A stretch of 64,000 nt of DNA from Cyclospora cayetanensis (taxonomy: Eukaryota; Apicomplexa; Conoidasida; Eucoccidiorida; Eimeriidae): the NCBI RefSeq assembly GCF_002999335.1, contig NW_020312765.1:1-64000 (forward strand), given 5' to 3'. A model generated the notes under the pieces. That model did not search any database, was not told where the DNA came from, and saw nothing but the letters and a program-made list of their open reading frames with translations. Numbering within the stretch: position 1 is the first letter of the stretch; the number at the start of each line of letters is the position of its first letter. Both the position numbers and the translations under genes were made by a program. This document shows, in pieces, positions 21,164 through 34,400 of this stretch.

Positions 21164-24100
21164 ATTTCCTTCATCCTCACGCATGGGTAGGCTTGCCACA
21201 GTATCCATGCGCATGGAGGGGTTAGGTGACCTTGCCGGCACATGGAAAACAGTGCCACACAATATTTAGAATAGCCATTGGTGACAAGCACGTTGGGATC
21301 TAACAAGCTGGAGCAGCTTTTGAAGATGTTTTTCTATCTGTGGCGTCCGAATGCGTCTAACGGTGCGTTTGAGGTACAATTAGTGTCTTAACGTAGTAGA
21401 ACTTCCTATCTTAGAATTTCATCAGGAAGGGCAACCAAAATGTCGAGATAGCAGTACACGATTATTCCGGTAGAACTACTTTTTCTGCGTTGGTGCAGAC
21501 GGAATACAGGATAGCTAAGTAAAACATTGCATCAGAATACAAGCCAGAATTGATTTGTTTCTCGGCGGCACACCGGTCTGTTTACCGGGCAATTTTTGCG
21601 TTTCCTCACGGTTGTTTCGCAGCATAAACCACCTGTGGCATCCATGCTGTTGTGCGCATTCCCCCTTGTCTGGTTGTGCATTGCTGGCTTGACAGTATTT
21701 GGTGCCGGCGTCAGCAGCGCGAGGTGGCTGTGGAATAAGATGGAATGATGTGGAATACCTCAAATAGAGGGCAGCGCAGCACACCATTAGGTGCAACGCT
21801 ACGCAGAATGCTTTTTTTTAGGACCGCCAAGAGTGACTGCACCTTGTGGTGTGCTCCGGCAGCAGAAAGCAACTGTCCGGCACAATTTGTGTATTCGTAC
21901 TGTAACAGCGACGTTCTTTCTGGTGTACTGTCCCTACCTGAGGCTTTTGGGGCTTTGCCCTGGGGGGAAGGTTGTTGCCGTGGTGTAGTTTGGGCGTTCG
22001 TACTTGCTCTTTTGGGAGGCTGACGTTAGCGGAATGGTGTATTCACGTGTTGAAGCAAACAGTGGTGAGGCGGTGGATCCGATATTTGCTAAGTCGACCT
22101 GCTGTGCCATGGCGTCTCAAATCTCATGCGTTTACGGCACACAAGACACCGGTACGAAGCTGAACTACCGGAGGTGCCCCAGGCTTCCACGCCTAGTGAC
22201 CTTGTCCGGTCTCTGGAAGCAAATAATTTCCCGAGCTAAGCCGCTTCTCCCTTCACCCGTGAATGACAGCCAGACTACTAATAAGGAGCATATACAGCTT
22301 GATTATCTGGCGTTTCACCAGGTGGTATACCGTACGCAAGTTTCAAGAGGTTAGTTTGCTGGTTACTGGGCAGGATGACGAAGTACTCCTCCAGTAGAGC
22401 ACGCTTCAGGAGGAGAGAGCTTTGTGCTATTAGGAAATGGGGAGCTGAAGTTGTGTACTGCTGCTTTTTGAGGTGCCCCTATTGTGCCACCCTAAGGAAT
22501 ACCGCTCTTGCAGTTTACCGCAACGGGCAAGCCGTATTCGATGCTTTCATGCTGGTGAGAGGAATACTTCCTCAGTCTAGCCCGCAAAGTGCATTGGTAA
22601 ATCAGAAACATGGTACAATGCTGTACAAGCGGCCTAGTCATAATAAACCAAACGAATGCACCCCCGTGAGTGGTAGGGCACGAAGTTGCGTTCTGACGTT
22701 TGCAGTATTTTCTGGCTCTTCAGTGGCCATACGTCCCCTTCGCATGTATATGAAATAGGGAGTCCCGCCTTTGCACTACGACCGGGATTTTTCTGCCACA
22801 GAATGCAGTTGCTAGCACAAGGTGACGGACTGCAACCAGTTGCACAGATTAATAACGCTCACACACTGTAAGTTAGCTACTGCTGTGGCTTTATGGATTA
22901 TTTGTCACAATATTCTTATGCACCTCTCTGCGCTATGGCGGATACCTGAGTGATATGGAGCCAAGGAAACACAGTTTCTTGCTCGTTATGGACACAAAGT
23001 TTTACTTGCCTACAATGCATCAGGCCACACTCTTAAGTGGACTTTAAGGAAGTGTTAATGTTGTTCAGCTTTCAACGTGTATTCCAGACTTTATTAGTGA
23101 GTAAAAGCACCTTTCTACATTGTCGGACGTGTAGATATGCAGAAACCTTAGTAGTGGTGGAGGATCAGTTTTAGAAGCCTAAGAATATGGGGTATTTGCT
23201 CCAGTGGCTAATGGCACTGTTCAGGCGCTCTACAAATTCTCCCCCGTGCAAGCTGAAGAATCCTGCTTTCCTGTAGACGGACGACGCGACATGATCGGTA
23301 GAGCACCCAATCTCGTACAGACCACAACAGAAAAACGACCCATAACCATTGTTGCACTGTAGCGGCCAATGCTGCAATTTTAGAGTTCCCGCAGAAAAAA
23401 TTGCAAATAAGTTTTAGTCCGGTTTTGACTGTATGAGCTGTATATTCTTTTTGTTGTAGAGTAGGGCTCATTCCGACTTTAGTGAAATGAATTCAATTTG
23501 TCCATTGCATATTACTTCTTGTGCAACTGCATGGGAACACTTGAATTGTCCAGAGCATGCAGAAGCAGTAGTTCCAACTGTTCCCTCTGCACTTATGCTG
23601 GAGCCATGTGGAATAAATGCATGGATGCTGGTGTGCTTTTGTGAGGCGTGAACTGAATTTTTTAGAACTTGACAAAGCTGTGGGGATAGGCTAGCTTCTG
23701 AAACCCCAGGATGACAACTCCACCAAAAAGGGCCCTCATGTGTAAAAAATGCAGCTAAGCTCACTGTGGGCCTTGCCCAAACTTTTTTACCTAGAAATTT
23801 GAGATGCGCCAAGTTATTCATCTTCTGTGTGCCCTGCAGCATCACGGCAGTCAACAAGTTTGCACACGCATGCTGGGTCGAGCCGTGAGAAACCCTGGCA
23901 AGCGCAAGTGGGCTGTAAAGCACCTTTCAATAGGTGCTGATCACCGTAGGAAAGCCGTAGAATATTACCGAAAGGCGCGACACGAATTCAAACAAAAGAA
24001 TTTTGCACAGAACTGCCCAGCACTGATGGTGCTTGTGAAAGCGGCAAAAGCCGGCTTGGTTGGACCTGTAATTCACTTGCTAGGCACAATATGAATAGAA

Positions 24101-24930
24101 TAAAATCGTGTCGACTGCAAAGAACTTTTCGATTACAAGCTGTACAGTTGAGGGAGAATGCCATGTGGCCGCTGCTGCATTTTGATTGGCACGCGGTATT
24201 CACGCAGCTGCAGTAGGGCCGGCAAAAGGGAGAAATTCTGGGACTTGATTAGCGAAATGGTGCGGCTGCAAATATAACCAAGCTAGACCGATTCTGTGAT
24301 GCAGCAACTAAAACTTTCACAAGCAAAGACATCACTGCGCACTCAATACGAATTTTGTAGAAAGTTATTGAATGCCTCTCCAAAAGAGCTCTTTCCTTCC
24401 CAGAAGACAAGCAAATACATGTAAGGGATTGCGAATAGACACTAGTTCAGCGATGATTTTATGCCTCAGAGTTATGTCTGCATGAAAGTACAGCTGGTGT
24501 ATGCAAAGCAGTCGATTTCCAAGCCCAAAAGCAAGAATGCAGAGAGGAGATCGACGAGGACGACTGCGCATGTATCCAAGTGTGGCAAAAACCTTCACAA
24601 TCATCAACTGAAAACTTCCAAACAATACGCGTAGATCGACATAGGTATTTCAGGCTGACAACGTGTGTAAGGGAGGACGATAATAAAAATGCTGGAGGAG
24701 TCCCTTTCATGGCGAATAACATTGCGAACTAAGCTGGGCCAAAAACTCTCCTGTACCCAACGGGTTTGCATGCGCTCCGTCGTCGGCCTTTGCAGTGAGC
24801 GTGACTCACCTTATTTCACAGAATTGACCTCTATCATCGCTGTAACATTCCATCTGTAAGGGGCTGAGCTTTACTTCGGCACTTACTTCTACATTAGTTG
24901 TATTGTACAGATATTAGCTAAGAATGAATG
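21164..24930. other. Gene-poor stretch
   Basis: Several open frames of 90-150 codons occur on both strands (for example 23468-23923 on the minus strand and 23804-24094 on the plus strand, which overlap). None has a recognisable motif or splice context. I can support no gene here. Confidence 0.4.
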
Positions 24931-26838
24931 ATTGAGTTGTCCGTTCGTACATCTCATCAATTGCAGAGTAGCGCTGACTCGCTGGCACCAGACGCGATGT
25001 TGTGTGGGTTTGTTTTAGATGCGATCTGCAAGTGGGTGCGCTTGAAGTGCAGTACGGATGCAGCTACACGCACCCTGGCTGTCCCTTTCCCCTCCTGTCG
25101 GAACGCTCAGGGTTAAGGTAACGGGAAGGAGGCAGGGTCTTTGAGACGACTTTAATGTCTTTTCAATAGCCTGCTTCTATTTCGGAATCAAGTGTTCTCG
25201 CTTCGCTTACCTTTAGTGAAAGGCTACAACTGGTAGAGTGCATGATACGCTCGCAACTCCCCCTTAACCCACTGGCTTTGGCTGGAAGTACAAGATCTCC
25301 CTACGACTGTTGTCTGGAAGACCAATAATTAATTTGATTGGCAACAGTCTAGGGGAAAATACAACAGGTTGGAAGTAGCAGTGGCTGCTCGGTGGGCAGA
25401 GGCTGGCTTGCGAGCTGGTACACACACAGTACTTCCAGAGCCGGTAGAAAAGCATGCTTCATGAGCCGATAGTATTATTGTGGATGCATTGATGAGATTC
25501 TGGTGACGTTAAAATGATGGCACCCATTATGATGTGCAAGTGCTTCGAGATTTCCTCAGCCGGTCAGAAACGTACTTCGTTTCGTACCCCGTAGATGACG
25601 AGAAAAGAACACTCCTGGGGGAATGTTAATTGAAAGACAATACACTCTAATGGTGGCTCTGATCATGCCGCAGAATTCGTCGGTCTATTGGAAACACAAC
25701 AGTCCAAGCCTTCATGCAAGCCGTGTCGCGTCAATTTATGCCAAAGTCAGCTCAACAACATGCGCTGCGAGAGTTGTGAAAGGTGAAAGACAAAAACTTT
25801 TGGTAAAATGGGCCTACAGTGAAATAGAAAAATTTGGTTCTAAAGACACAAGGGGGAAGAACACTAACTCGATTGGTGGTGTATCTCAGGTGTACCGAAA
25901 GTGTCTGATAAGGTGGCCACAGGGTGGGCAGCAGCTAAGTGAATAAACAGCCAGCCGATGAGACTTCCACAAATGCCGTACTAACCGATATTCAAGGAGC
26001 AAAAGAGCGTAATCTAGGAGTTTCTAAGGCAAGAGAAGGAGCTTACTCTGGATCTAGCAGCTATGAGAATATCAGGGTAGTGTCAACCCTAGCCTACAGT
26101 CCAAGATGGACAAACAGGAAGTGCCTGGAGAACCCACGTTTCCGGACAATTTCATACAGTCCCCCTACAGCAAATCTGACTTCGCTCTGGGACAATAGTT
26201 CACCTAAAATGGAACTGCAAGCACGCGCAAAATGCAAGAAAACAAAAAAAAGGAAACTGGGCCCAGCCGACGCAAGATGTCTGGCGAGTAAAAAGGAGCA
26301 TCAGGAAAATGTAAAGTCACCTACAGGGCCTTTAGCAGTCACGTACGACTTACAATCGTATTTGGTCCTATCGGCTCTGTCTGTGAGCGCTATTGATGAG
26401 CCAAGCACGTCTACGTAATCCCAGGTATGTCACGGGTGACATATTCGAAGGCACTCATGTCTGACGGCTCCGTACTGTGGAGTTTTATGTTCCTAGGAAG
26501 CGCCAAAAGTGCGCATCCTCTATTGTGCACGATGATCATTTATTCTGTGGCAAACCGCGTAGGTTTGGACTCTCGATAACTTGCGGCAGATTCTTCATGT
26601 GGGCAGCTCAGCAGAGCAGTAAGAGTGGACGGTTCCGAGCATGCACGTGTCGCTAGAGCTGTTTTTTCTAGTTAGGGAACTCGAATGAACATGCAGTCAA
26701 GGAGCAGCAAGGACGCGCAAAAATCAAGGGGATGCTCACAGATGTGTTTAAAAATAAGCTGCTAGCAGGCTGGCCCCCTGCTGGTCGTCCAGTGCACCGT
26801 ATAATCCAATAATTTGGCGAGCCACAAGGTACGATCCG

Positions 26839-27365
26839 TTGTATTGGAAGGACCCACAGCATGAAGAAGAGATTAAGGAGCAGGCCGATGAGCTGCTGAA
26901 ATAACACTTTGGGTATCGATCAGCCCCTTTGGGTATAACTGAGTGTTGGTCCCGGAAAACACGGAAGCTGGTGCGTTAAGCCCCTGCGCACTACTGCTAT
27001 AACGCAGATGATTTCTCTAACATACACGAATCCCTGATCCCTAAACTTTGGACATTACAAACGCTTTTAAAAAATCTCATCTGCTGACTTGACAGCCACA
27101 GAACGGCTTTGTACACTGGCCCTTGCAAACTCGACTATTCCTGTATGACATTTGAAACTGTGAATTTCACAGCTGAGCTGGAATTTCAGGATCGTTGATA
27201 GTTATGTATGAACACATCATGCACATGGATTGCTATCTACATGGGACGACGTCGTAGCCTTCGGCCGAAGCGGTAAAGAGCACCTGGAGCACGTAGAGCA
27301 CATAGGGCGTGTTGTTCAGTTGTTGCGGGGCAAGCAGAGGTATGTGAAGGCATGAAAATGTTTTA
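26839..27365 (+). pseudogene. Reverse transcriptase remnant (element B)
   Basis: LYWKDPQHEEEIKEQADELL, followed at once by TAA, matches the gypsy start of the polymerase domain. Near 27107-27196 comes TALYTGPCKL...MTFETVNF, compare 'KTAF.T..G.YE..VMPFGLTNAP'. At 27240-27365 comes WDDVVAFGRSGKEHLEHV and then LLRGKQRYVKA, a stop and KCF, compare the YLDD strand and 'HLEHV..V...LR...LY.K..KCEF'. One Asp pair (DD) is still present. Confidence 0.87.
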
Positions 27366-28518
27366 AATGTTTTTGTATGGGGCTCAGTATTTTGGGTGCA
27401 GAAATGTAGCTGTCAGCTGAGAAAAGCTGTGGCAACTCAGGCATGGCCTTTACCGTTCCGCATCCTCATACATGTTGAGAAGTTTCATGGGTGTGCGTAT
27501 TATTCGTGAAATTTCACTTGTTGATTAGCTTGGATAGTTCTTCCTTAAGGTGATCTGCTGCAGCAAACTCAGTTTCTGGCCTCGAAAAAGGAGGCTGATG
27601 CCATAGTAAGGGAGCTGAACGCCCGCCAGACAACTATTCTGCTATTCGCGCAGACCCGCATTGAACGTCTTTTATGCCTGACAGCGGATGCATATAGCGC
27701 AGCGGTGAGCGCTTTTATCTCGCAACAGGCAGCAGGCTTCCCAAACAATCGAAGTTATGCTTGTGATTGTTACCCCTTGACCAGAAGCAAGCAGTGGTAT
27801 CCAGTGAAACAATGTTGGAACTAGATAAATCTGCGCCATTGTATTGTCCAAACTCACCATCAATCTTTAGTGCACCTCACGACGAATTCCAAGACCTTGC
27901 TTGATCAAGGGCCGTTTGCTGCTTTGAGAGCCTCCTTTAGTACGTTTCAGCAACATATATAAAAGGCATCAGCACCGCGGTCGCCGAAGCGGTCTCGCGG
28001 CATCTCAACGATTCACTATTATGCAGCGCAGCATCTTGTATCTGGAACGATCAGGTGTGTTGATCAAAATTGCGTGCGTTGGATCATTTAGACACCAATG
28101 ATTTCGTTCCTACTGCCAAAATTCAGAATGGTAGAAGGGTGAAGCACTACTATGCTGCGGATTCCTGCTGTGGTTCCAAATAGCGAGAGACTACCACCGC
28201 TTGTTCTTTCCGTCTTCGTCTCGTAGCGGCGTTTTACACACGCGGCATGATTGTGTTTGAATCTAGGACTATTGAATGCCGATGACACGAGACCGGAGTT
28301 TGTAGTAATATCGGGTAGGGCGCGCCGGTCTCGGTGAATGACGGAGAAGCCTTCGCGGGCTTCGTTGCCTGCAAAGGACAATGCGATGTGTTTGATTTGT
28401 ACCACCAGTAACCATTGATGAGAGTCCTCCAGTTGCATGGTACATGTCCTTGCTTAGAGCGTGATGCCTTTAAACCTTGGGTATTGCTCCAAAAGGCTCC
28501 GGTTATCACAGTTAGGGT

Positions 28519-29200
28519 GTTAACCACCCGCAGATCTGTGCGCACGCACTCTCAGGCTTCTCTCAGCATCCTTCCTTACGCGCCTTTTGAGGCTCTGAAG
28601 TCGACTATAATGCATGCACTAGCTGTATTTGCATACAGGAATCGGTTCATGAGGCGTGAAGGCACTGCTGAACTAGTGTGTATCTTGCTTTCCTTAACAT
28701 TTTATAGAGGAGACTTCCACGAAGTGGAACCAACTTGCCGGTGCGGCCCTGCTGCCTTTTTCATTCGCTCTTGGTTTGCAGTTGGGTGTATGTCTGTCTT
28801 TGTTCCCGTCGATTTCACTTTAACGGTCGATGTTCATTTTGGCATTTTTCATGTGCGCAGTTCTCGCGTTCTTGTATATTTGGAGAGTAGCGATAGAGCG
28901 GAAACTCTTCCGCTGCCTTGCAAGTATTTGGTCTCCACGGACAGGTACAGAGCACGAGGGCTTGTATTTTGATGCGTACGGGGTAAGATGTAGCATGCTT
29001 AGCTACACTTGAACACATTTTATCAACAGCTACATTTCGTCGGAAAGTAATAGATCATTGGCGCTTAGTTTCTCCGATAATATATCCTATATATTGCAGA
29101 GTATTGTTAGCTGGGTAGAAGACTCAAAGTCGTGTGCGTATGTACTCCGTGCCGCTTGCAACTAGCTCTCAATGCTTGGAGTGGCAAAGAGATGCGGCGT
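28519..29200 (+). repeat. LTR-like dispersed repeat, copy 2
   Basis: Collinear with 6635-7420: both start with TGTT, both carry the CTTTTGRGGCTYTGAAGTCGA anchor (28584 region), a run encoding RREGTAELV or similar, a TATTTGGTCTC..ACGGACAGGTA segment near 28926 and TCAATGCTTGGA near 29170. Placed at the 3' end of element B. Exact ends not determined. Confidence 0.6.
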
Positions 29201-29403
29201 TGTGCAGCCCCCTTGTCCTTATTCCTTCATGTATGAGCTGTGGAGGCTGCGGGAAATTGCAGAAGAAAGGATTCTTGAAATCCACTTAATACTTTGCTTA
29301 AGCGTTTATATTGAAGCGGGAGGTACGTTTTCTTCTAGAGTGGCCGTAGGTCGGGCGCTATTGGGGAATTACCACCTTGAAAGTCCATCTCGGCTTGCGA
29401 GCT

Positions 29404-29887
29404 TCAGTACCAGCAGAGGCCATTTTCAATTATCGAACGCTCTTCATATTTTGAGGTCTTTGACTAGGCTGTTCCCTTGAAGCTTTGTACAGTCTGCATT
29501 CACGAAGTTCGTGATTATCAGTGCCTGGTGAATGCACAGGCATAGAGCAGGCGGCTTAGCGCGAGTGAACGCGTGGGAGCAGAGACTAGTTACAGAGGCA
29601 TCTTCTTGGATAACTCACAAAGATTCACAAAACAGCAAAAATGATTGCTCTTTTCTGAAGATAGTTTGCAAGAATTTTTAGGAAGTTTAAGCAGAATGGT
29701 CACTGAACTTGACATTTTTAGAAGTGCGCACTCTGCCTCATTGGAGACCCCTTTGTGTTGAGGCGGCCCAGGAGAGCAGTCAAGGCGATCAGAAAGTACT
29801 AGTCGATAAATGGTTTATTGCTGGGCTGTAGGATCTGCGGAGGGATATGCATGGGTAGCGAAGGAGCCAAGTGTCCTAGAGCTGAAT
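29404..29887 (+). repeat. Long inverted repeat, left arm (484 bp)
   Basis: The arm is the reverse complement of 30950-31433, of equal length and with about 10 mismatches by my hand count (about 98% identity). Outside the arms similarity falls off quickly on the outer side and stops abruptly on the inner side. Confidence 0.95.
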
Positions 29888-30949
29888 TACCTGTTGAGAG
29901 TGGTCTTTTCATTTTCCTTGGGCCCTCCAGCCCATCCTCCCAGCGGATGTTTGCCGTACTCCGTACAAGAGAGCCCTTTGTCCAGAACTAGCGCGTCCTT
30001 ACATTTATCTGTAGGAAGCAGCAACATTTTCGGATTAACGTAGAACGGAGGTGATGGCTTGCCACAGGGATTCCCGCGGCCTAGCAACAGATCTCAAGGG
30101 GTCGCAGATGCGTGTCAAAGCCGCCTCCATCACCTTTTGAAACCTGGCTTGCATCATCAGCATCCAGCCTTTTATCGTGCAATAACTAGATTGTAGTTGT
30201 GCATTGATGCAGGCGTTGCCTACCCATCATACTCCATTCGGTGTGAGCTCAGTCGTGGACAACCTACTTGTGGCGTTGGCTTGGCTCTTAGGTCCGCTGC
30301 ACTACGTTGATTGGTGTTCTAGGAAGCCTGCTGCCCGGTACTAGCCTTCGCAAACTTAGGACAACGTTATACAATAGGTTAGCTTATTGTGTTTGGACTT
30401 GACGTCTACTACCGTTTTTGTGGTCAGCGAGTGCTGCTACAGCAGTAGTGGCCGTTCAGATGAATGTTACCCGTTGGATCACGCGCTCAGCAAGTGGCTT
30501 TAGTGTCGGCTTGCTGTTCATATGTGGGAGGACATTAATACCAGACGCTGCAATTTCAGATTTGTAGCTTATATCTCAATTACTACAAGAAACGGTGAAC
30601 TCTTTTTCAACTGCGGGAATTAGCCAAAGAAGCTACACACAGATAGGCCAGTGTTTAGCTGCAGCTTAGAGCCCCACCGCAATTGCGGTGGGAGAGGCGT
30701 CTACTACTTTAGATATTTTTATTTGTTTATATTTCTCAAAAACCCACTTTAAAATGCAGTCTACCATACCTACCCTTACAAGCCAGAATCCAGGGTCACT
30801 GTTGCACACTAACCACGAGGTCAGCAACGTTCCCTTCTTAGTACACCAAAAAGGAAGAGTGACCCGTAGAAGGCCACTTTTAGGACAAATAGAAGGGCCC
30901 AGGTATAATCAGAAGATCCAAATAGGCTCGAACGTACCCCGAGCATGCG
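29888..30949. other. Spacer of the inverted repeat
   Basis: 1062 bp between the arms. It holds a perfect 20-bp palindrome at 30673-30692 (CCCACCGCAATTGCGGTGGG) and no recognisable transposase or other gene. Confidence 0.7.
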
Positions 30950-31433
30950 ATTCAGCTCTAGGACACTTGGCTCCTTCGCTACCCATGCATATCCCTCCGC
31001 AGATCCTACGGCCCAGCAATAAACCATTTATCGACTAGTACTTTCTGATCGCCTTGACTGCTCTCCTGGGCCGCCTCAACACAAAGGGGTCTCCAATGAG
31101 GCAGAGTGCGCACTTCTAAAAATGTCAAGTTCAGTGACCATTCTGCTTGAACTTCCTAAAAATTCTTGCAAACTATCTTCAGAAAAGAGCAATCATTTTT
31201 GCTGTTTTGCGAATCTTTGTGAGTTATCCAAGAAGATGCCTCTGTAAGTAGTCTCTGCTCCCACGCGTTCACTCGCGCTAAGCCGCCTGCTCTATGCCTG
31301 TGCGTTCACCCGGCACTGATAATCACGAATTTCGTGAATGCAGACTGTGCAAAGCTTCAAGGGAACAGCCTAGTCAAAGACCCCAAAATATGAAGAGAGT
31401 TCGATAATTGAAAATGGCCTCTGCTGGTACTGA
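30950..31433 (-). repeat. Long inverted repeat, right arm (484 bp)
   Basis: Reverse complement of 29404-29887. The same short reading frames (for instance MVYCWAVGSAEGYAWVAKEP) appear in both arms on opposite strands, which is how the repeat first shows. Confidence 0.95.
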
Positions 31434-34400
31434 CGCTGGCAGGGCAAGTTGCCATTTCGGGGTAATGACCTGCCCGTTGGCTCAGTGGCGGCTTCAGCCA
31501 AAGGCATCTAGCTCTAATCTTTGTGTACTCTCTCCGCAAATCTAGGTGTGACAAGGGAATCGTGATAAACCAGCTAGCGTCAAAGACAATGCAGATAAAA
31601 CCATTTTTCTAGAAGTGTGAAATAAAAAACTTCAACATTGTATGACACAAAATTGTTAAATCAAATGATTTAGAGATCAGTATATATAGATCAACCTTCA
31701 TTAGCTGCTGAGCGTCCTGATAAGCCACTGGCATGTAGGCTCCCCTGTTCGGTAGATGTAGCTAACAGAGCGATTGCACTGAAAAGCAATGGAGGTGCGG
31801 TTGTAGTATTAGATCACTTAAAAAAGTAGGAAAGCCTGAAAACTGCCGCATTTAAGGTATTTTAATGGTTAAAGCCAGCGGATGTCATATTTCGGGCTAC
31901 AGGTAAGTGGTTGTTACGGCGGGAACGTACATAACTGCCCAACTGCTGGCGGAACAGCGTCTGTCATTTTCATGACGGAAGCGTATACTATCATGTGAGG
32001 AAATTCTGAGCATAGCACAGCCCACCAGCTGTAGGCATTTGGACAGTGGGTTGTATATGGCAGCTCGCGACTGCCAAGGACCCCTTTACGGGTGCTACTG
32101 GGGTCTACCGTAAGGACGGGTGCGTTCGGGGTAATGGCGGTGCTTCGGGGATTCTCTGAGGGTTTTCACGATCATTTGGGCTTCGAGCGTCAACTAACTG
32201 ATTGCGAATGAAGCCTCTCAGATTTGCCTACTGCATTCAGCATCTACACCAGTAGACAATCGGCGTGAACTGGAGGTTACTACACCTAGACATGCCCTTT
32301 CTTGGTTTTCCGCGGGAAAAGAATAACGAAAGGGGACTGTTTCAATGCATGATATGAATTCGAGCTCATGGCTGGGCACATATTTTCCTAAGGAGGTGGA
32401 GTCACTGCAGTATGATCAGCTGAGGGGCTCACGTGCCCCCCACCTTCGTAATTCACTTTTGTTACAGACCAATTTGATTTGAGAGAAGCTAAAGCACAGT
32501 GAAAGCGTAGTTGGCTTGAAGCGTTGTGTCATGCAAGTGTACCTGCAGACCTACAAGCCACTTTTGATGCAAGGGATTCTGCCTTCACATCCCATTTGTG
32601 TATTTTTGGGGAAAGTGGATATTGCCACATGTGCATGAGTGCTCTCTTTCTGTTTCTGCTATCATATCTTCCTGCTGTTCAAAGTGGAAAGATTTTCCGT
32701 GCCTTCGTTCACTGAAGCTGAATTCAGCCAGGCCATGTCAACCAAGCACAACTTTGCAGCCATTCACATGGAAATAAAATATTAGGCGACATTGCCTAAT
32801 GTCCCCTTACCTTGCATATTTCTAAGTCTGTTCGGTTGGCCATCCTCCTAATCCACGAAATGTAGCTATGCTTTCCGATTGGCCTGCAGAGCCTCAGGCT
32901 TGCCTACGTGAAAGTTGCTGCAGAACATAAAGTGACACCAACCTTCAATCCTTCGCATGGACGCCATCCAATGACGCTGAGGAGGATTAAATGCGGCCTA
33001 CGGAGTACACGGCTTTATCATAAGTATAAATGCACATAAATCTAAGACTATGAGGTTTACAAGGACACGATGAACCTCACCAATCACGCATGCTTCGAGA
33101 GTAGTGTGAAAAGAGGACTGCAGCCACATCAGCACTCCTCTGACACCTTAACGATTACTGAGGTATGCTCTTGAAGTCTTTTCTCCAAGTAGTATTACCA
33201 GCTAGAAGCACCCAAAATGATCTTAAGAGTGATCTGGCATTCCCTTATATAAGCGGTGACGCCGAATATGAGAGCAACAATTGGCTTAGTCAGTGGCTAC
33301 AGCTAAACAAGAATGTTAAATGAAATTCGATTTACCATTCCTGCGCATTTAAATACTTCCGAAGGCGAGTTGGTATTTCAACATTACAGGAAACGGCTGC
33401 ATTCAAGGAGAGTGCTACCTCAACTGTCATATCTTGTATAGTTTTCTCGAATCTGACACACACAACAGGCAGTACTCGGCTATCGATGGAAGGCATCTAA
33501 TGGAGCGAAGGTTTATACGATGTGTCGCTTGTGCTCGTCCACACAGGAACTCAGGATAGCGCTACATGACCTGCTGGAAAATTGTATGGTACCCAACACT
33601 TCGGCAAACAAAGCCACCTGTATTGCCAATATGCTGGGTACAAGCGCAACGGAATCTGAAAGCAGAATAAAAAGTAATAGAGGTTTGTCCCAGCGTGCAA
33701 AGTACCCTTTTTCCACAGAACAGGGAGCAGAAATTATTATCCTGCAATCGTGCTCAGATAATAAGTGGGAATCCCACTGCTAATAGGAATCATTAAGGGT
33801 TCGACAGCAGTATCTCTGATTAGGAGCCGCAAAGGACTACGGAAGACACAAGTAGCAGGTGCAGTATTGACGAAGACAAGGAAAGCACAGCTACGATTAC
33901 AATGATACAAAGATTGTTACAAAAATAAAAAAGCCAGCCGAATCAACGATGACGGTATTACTAATTCTATGGAGAAACACAAGATCAGTGATAATATATT
34001 CTCGACTAAGATCGAGGGGCGCTACGAAGATGCCAGCCCAGTCAGTGGTACCAGAGGCGGTGGAAGCTTGAAAAAATTAAAATACGACTTCTCCAGCTGC
34101 ATTTACTCGTCTAAGAATTCAAGTTTGCCTAACGTGAGAGCAGAAACACTGAGGTGCTCCCTAGTAATCCCGTTATATACTTTTCCCGCGCAGAAGTGTT
34201 TCAGACGGCCATGGAGAAACAAAAGGTCAGTAATAGGAAGTCTGACGTTTTCGCTATACTTTATATTGCTGGCGCTCACCGCAATAGAGTGTACTCGAGA
34301 AACAGGTTTTTGTCATCGCGGGTGAGCCAATAAGTCTTTGCTAGGGCCGAATGAGGCGATTCATGTGGTTGTTGTAGGCAAGGAAGCGATAAAATAATAT

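Larger units (their letters stand above)
24930..29200 (+). mobile_element. Degenerate Ty3/gypsy chromovirus, element B
   Basis: Second plus-strand copy, related to element A. The 5' block at 24950-25130 matches 2080-2250. The stretch at 26065-26140 shares CCCTAGCCTACAGTC with 2868. Reverse transcriptase pieces cover about 26839-27365, the RNase H end lies near 27979 (AVAEAVSR, compare 'VADALSR'), and 28100-28240 matches 5125-5285 (TGCCAAAATTC.GAATGG; GGATTCCTGCTGTGGT). No integrase core or chromodomain is recognisable between about 28260 and the LTR-like block at 28519, so it appears lost. Many stops and frame changes. Confidence 0.82.

Noticed and set aside
23468..24094. Overlapping frames of 151 codons (minus) and 96 codons (plus)
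   Set aside because: No motif, no start context and mutual overlap; weak resemblance to retroelement sequence was not enough to report.
28536..28972. 185-codon open frame as a gene
   Set aside because: It lies in the LTR-like repeat block shared with 6.6-7.4 kb and 63.4 kb; the similarity is better explained by the repeat family than by a conserved gene.
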